A model generated the notes under the pieces. The model was not told the DNA's origin. It ran no database searches and worked only from the letters and a program-made list of their open reading frames with translations. A DNA stretch of 15,428 nucleotides from positions 1-15,428 of the forward strand of contig CAJTUQ010000052.1 of assembly GCA_910579335.1 (NCBI GenBank). The letters are read 5' to 3'. This DNA is from an uncultured Dorea sp. GTDB lineage: Bacteria; Bacillota; Clostridia; Lachnospirales; Lachnospiraceae. This document shows, one piece after another, positions 13,117 through 15,428 of this stretch; within the stretch, counting starts at the first letter, position 1, and the number at the start of each line of letters is the position of its first letter. The translations under genes were made by a program, and so were the position numbers.

Positions 13117-14979
13117 ATGAGTCTTAATGAAGCTCAGAAAGCAGCGGCTGCTCATTTCAAAGGCCCATGTCTGGTGCTGGCAGGTCCCGGTTCGGGAAAA
13201 ACTCTTACGATTGCAAAGAGAATAGAATATTTGATAAAAATACACAAGGTAAGGCCAGAAGAAATTCTGGTCATTACCTTTACGAAGTATGCGGTGGGGG
13301 AGATGAGAAAACGGTTTTGCTGTCTTATGGGGACCGACAAGCTTCCGGTTAGTTTTGGAACGTTTCATTCGGTGTATTATTGGATTTTAAAATGGGCGTA
13401 TGGACTGGATAATAAAAGCCTGCTGTCAGAGAATGAAAAGTACGCATTGCTGCGCCAAATTGCAGCGGAGCAGAAAGAAGACAGAGAAGACGAGCCGGAG
13501 GAGGATTATCTTCGGGGGCTGGCGGAAGAGATAGGACGTGTTAAAAATAACCGGAAGGATATCGTTTCTTATACATCGCTCCATTATGGAAAAGAAGTGT
13601 TTAAAAACATATTCCTTGCGTATGAGGAAGCAAAGAAAAGGCTGAAAAAAATTGATTTTGAAGATATGCTGGTGATGTGCTGCCGCTTATTTGAGGAGAG
13701 AGAGGACATCCTAAAAAAATGGCAGCAGAAATTCAAATACATATTGATAGATGAATTTCAAGATATCAATCAAGTTCAGTATGATGTTATCCGCATGCTG
13801 GCGGCATCCGGGAGAAATCTGTTTGCCGTGGGTGACGACGACCAGTCTGTCTATGGATTCCGGGGCGCAAGGCCGAAAATCATGCTGGAATTTAAAAAGG
13901 ACTATCCGGATGCAAAGCAGCTTCTATTGGATGTGAATTACCGCTCGGATGAATATATTGTGAAGGGCGCCCTTAAAGTTATTTCAAATAATAGAGAAAG
14001 ATACGGCAAAAAAATCCGTGCGTTTACGGGCGGCAGGAAAAACATCCAGGTGAGGGAGCTGACGGATAAGGCCGAGGAGGGCAGGTATGTCCTGGGGAAA
14101 ATTAAAGAGCTTTTAAGTGAAGGAACGTCCGGAGCAGAAATTGCGGTATTGTTCCGTACTGCGTCGGATGCCCGGATACTGTCTGAGATGCTTTTAAAGC
14201 ATAGGATTCCGTTTTCGATGCGGGAAAAGCTATATAATATATATGAGCATTTTACGGCGCAGGATCTTATCAGCTACCTACAGCTGGCGCAGGGAGTTTA
14301 TGAGAGAAGATACTTTCTGCGTGTAGTCAATCGTCCAAACAGGTATATCGGGAGAAACAGCATGGACGAGACACCGGTATCCTATGAAAGCCTGCGGCGC
14401 TTTTACTGTGACAAGCGTTGGATGATAGACAGGATTGACCAGATGGAACAGGAGATAAAGACGCTTTGGAAGAAGACGCCGTATGCGGCAATTCAATATA
14501 TTAGAAAGAGCATAGGATATGATGAGTTTTTAAGGGAATATGCACAGTATCAAAATCTTGATTATTTTAAACTCAAGGAGACGATGGACGAGATACAGGA
14601 GTCATCAAAGTCTTGTTCGACAATAGAAGAATGGCTTGCTTATGTAGAGGATTACAAGGATATGCTTTTAAAGAAGGGCAGGCAGAGGGAAAAAGAGAAG
14701 GATGAAGGAATTGCCCTCCATACGATGCATGGTGCGAAAGGGCTGGAGTTTGAAACGGTTTTCATCATAGGGGCAAATGAAGGGACGATGCCGTATAAAA
14801 AGGCGAAGCTTGACGGGGAAATTGAAGAGGAGCGCAGATTGTTTTATGTGGCGATGACGAGGGCGAAGAAACAGCTTATTATCAGCTATACAAAAGAAAA
14901 AAATGGAAAGAGTATACCGTGTTCCCGCTTTCTTTACGAAATGTCAGGTAGCCAAAACGGGAAAAATGATGTAGAATAA
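13117..14979 (+). CDS. UvrD/PcrA-type superfamily 1 ATP-dependent DNA helicase
   Basis: This 620-residue protein is a 3'-5' SF1A helicase. Visible motifs in order are the Q-motif LNEAQKAA (3-10), Walker A GPGSGKT (23-29), DEFQD (212-216, Walker B), GDDDQSVYGFRGA (from 239), LHTMHGAKGLEF (534-545) and ERRLFYVAMTRAK (572-584). All ATPase motifs look intact, so an active enzyme is expected. It is about 100 residues shorter than typical PcrA or UvrD, stopping soon after motif VI and lacking the usual long C-terminal tail that contacts RNA polymerase in PcrA. It is therefore probably a helicase paralogue and not the main PcrA. GGAGAG before ATG 13117 overlaps the gltX stop region, which suggests coupling. 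Confidence 0.92.
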   Translation: MSLNEAQKAAAAHFKGPCLVLAGPGSGKTLTIAKRIEYLIKIHKVRPEEILVITFTKYAVGEMRKRFCCLMGTDKLPVSFGTFHSVYYWILKWAYGLDNKSLLSENEKYALLRQIAAEQKEDREDEPEEDYLRGLAEEIGRVKNNRKDIVSYTSLHYGKEVFKNIFLAYEEAKKRLKKIDFEDMLVMCCRLFEEREDILKKWQQKFKYILIDEFQDINQVQYDVIRMLAASGRNLFAVGDDDQSVYGFRGARPKIMLEFKKDYPDAKQLLLDVNYRSDEYIVKGALKVISNNRERYGKKIRAFTGGRKNIQVRELTDKAEEGRYVLGKIKELLSEGTSGAEIAVLFRTASDARILSEMLLKHRIPFSMREKLYNIYEHFTAQDLISYLQLAQGVYERRYFLRVVNRPNRYIGRNSMDETPVSYESLRRFYCDKRWMIDRIDQMEQEIKTLWKKTPYAAIQYIRKSIGYDEFLREYAQYQNLDYFKLKETMDEIQESSKSCSTIEEWLAYVEDYKDMLLKKGRQREKEKDEGIALHTMHGAKGLEFETVFIIGANEGTMPYKKAKLDGEIEEERRLFYVAMTRAKKQLIISYTKEKNGKSIPCSRFLYEMSGSQNGKNDVE

Positions 14980-15020
14980 AAACGGTATGTAATATTTTGT
15001 CGCAGGAGGAAGCTATTGTA

Positions 15021-15428
15021 ATGAAAAAGAGAGTATTTGCTGTGCTGGCAGTGGCGCTTATCTGTTTGTCAGGAATAAGCGGATGTAAGAAACACGTCGG
15101 TACACCGGAGGACAATGCGGCTTCAGAAGAAGAGAAGGAAGAAGGCGGGGAAACAGAGAAACAGGAGGAAAAGCTTATCGGGTTCAGTGTTATTGACATG
15201 AAAAACCCATATTTTATCACATTGGAGAATGCTGCGCGTGAAGTGGCGGAAAAGAAAGGCTATGAAATGCTGATGGAGGATCCGGCGACTGATCCGACGC
15301 AGCAGGCGGTACAGATTCAGGAAATGATTGATAAAGGAATATCTGCAATCATATTAAGTCCGGTTGACTGGGAGAAGATTACCCCGTCCCTTCAGGCGCT
15401 TAAGGAGGCAGGGGTGCGGATTATAAAT
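15021..15428 (+). CDS. Sugar ABC transporter substrate-binding lipoprotein (RbsB-like), N-terminal part
   Basis: The gene runs off the window; 136 codons are visible. The N-terminus MKKRVFAVLAVALICLSGIS followed by GC is a lipoprotein signal with Cys22 as the lipidated residue. An acidic spacer follows (EEEKEEGGETEKQEEK). The domain starting LIGFSVIDMKNPYFITLENA, with QQAVQIQEMIDKGISAIILS further on, is the type I periplasmic-binding fold of the ribose/galactose-binding family (Peripla_BP_4). It is expected to be anchored outside the membrane and deliver a sugar or related ligand to an ABC permease; the ligand is unknown. AGGAGG lies upstream of ATG 15021. Permease and ATPase genes would be expected downstream, outside the window. 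Confidence 0.9.
   Translation, partial: MKKRVFAVLAVALICLSGISGCKKHVGTPEDNAASEEEKEEGGETEKQEEKLIGFSVIDMKNPYFITLENAAREVAEKKGYEMLMEDPATDPTQQAVQIQEMIDKGISAIILSPVDWEKITPSLQALKEAGVRIIN

Overview
The window carries a nearly complete glycine reductase operon followed by ordinary chromosomal genes of an anaerobic, low-to-mid GC Firmicute. Gene content, strong AAGGAGG-type ribosome binding sites, in-frame UGA codons read as selenocysteine, a BspA-like surface protein and a split ThrE-type exporter suggest an amino-acid-fermenting Clostridia member, most likely Lachnospiraceae. The species cannot be named from this sequence. All recognised genes lie on the + strand.

Region 1 (1-8199) is the grd operon: the 3' end of grdX, then grdE (protein B pro-protein), grdB (selenoprotein, UGA at 2763), trxB, trxA, grdA (selenoprotein, UGA at 5046), grdC and grdD. 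Electrons pass from NADPH through TrxB and TrxA to selenoprotein A. Protein B (GrdE plus GrdB) binds glycine through a pyruvoyl group and hands a carboxymethyl group to the selenium of GrdA. Protein C (GrdC plus GrdD) releases acetyl phosphate, which acetate kinase (not in the window) can turn into ATP. The key residues are all visible: Asn241-Cys242 in GrdE, Sec351 with two downstream CxxC cysteines in GrdB, CxxSec at 41-44 in GrdA, GCVPC in TrxA, CATC in TrxB and Cys358 in GrdD. A conventional ORF caller would split grdB and grdA at their UGA codons.

The gaps in the operon are unusually structured. Between grdB and trxB lies a cluster of imperfect inverted repeats built on CACTTAGCGAG / CGAGCTTAGTG. 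Between trxB and trxA is a 138-bp nested palindrome with perfect 17-bp outer arms, which also holds a CACTTAGC motif. Between grdA and grdC is a terminator-like hairpin that may set gene stoichiometry. The operon ends in a strong intrinsic terminator (8249-8293).

Region 2 (8200-9435) holds terminator-like hairpins, a TATAAT box and a membrane-anchored hypothetical protein with a C-terminal BspA-type leucine-rich segment.

Region 3 (9436-10860) holds two overlapping genes for a split ThrE/YjjP-YjjB type transporter.

Region 4 (10861-14979) is a tightly packed set: a Sir2-like protein with degenerate NAD-site motifs, glutamyl-tRNA synthetase (gltX) and a UvrD/PcrA-type helicase.

Region 5 (15021 to the end) is the N-terminal part of a lipoprotein of the sugar ABC transporter substrate-binding (RbsB-like) family. 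I saw no tRNA, rRNA, CRISPR array or transposase.
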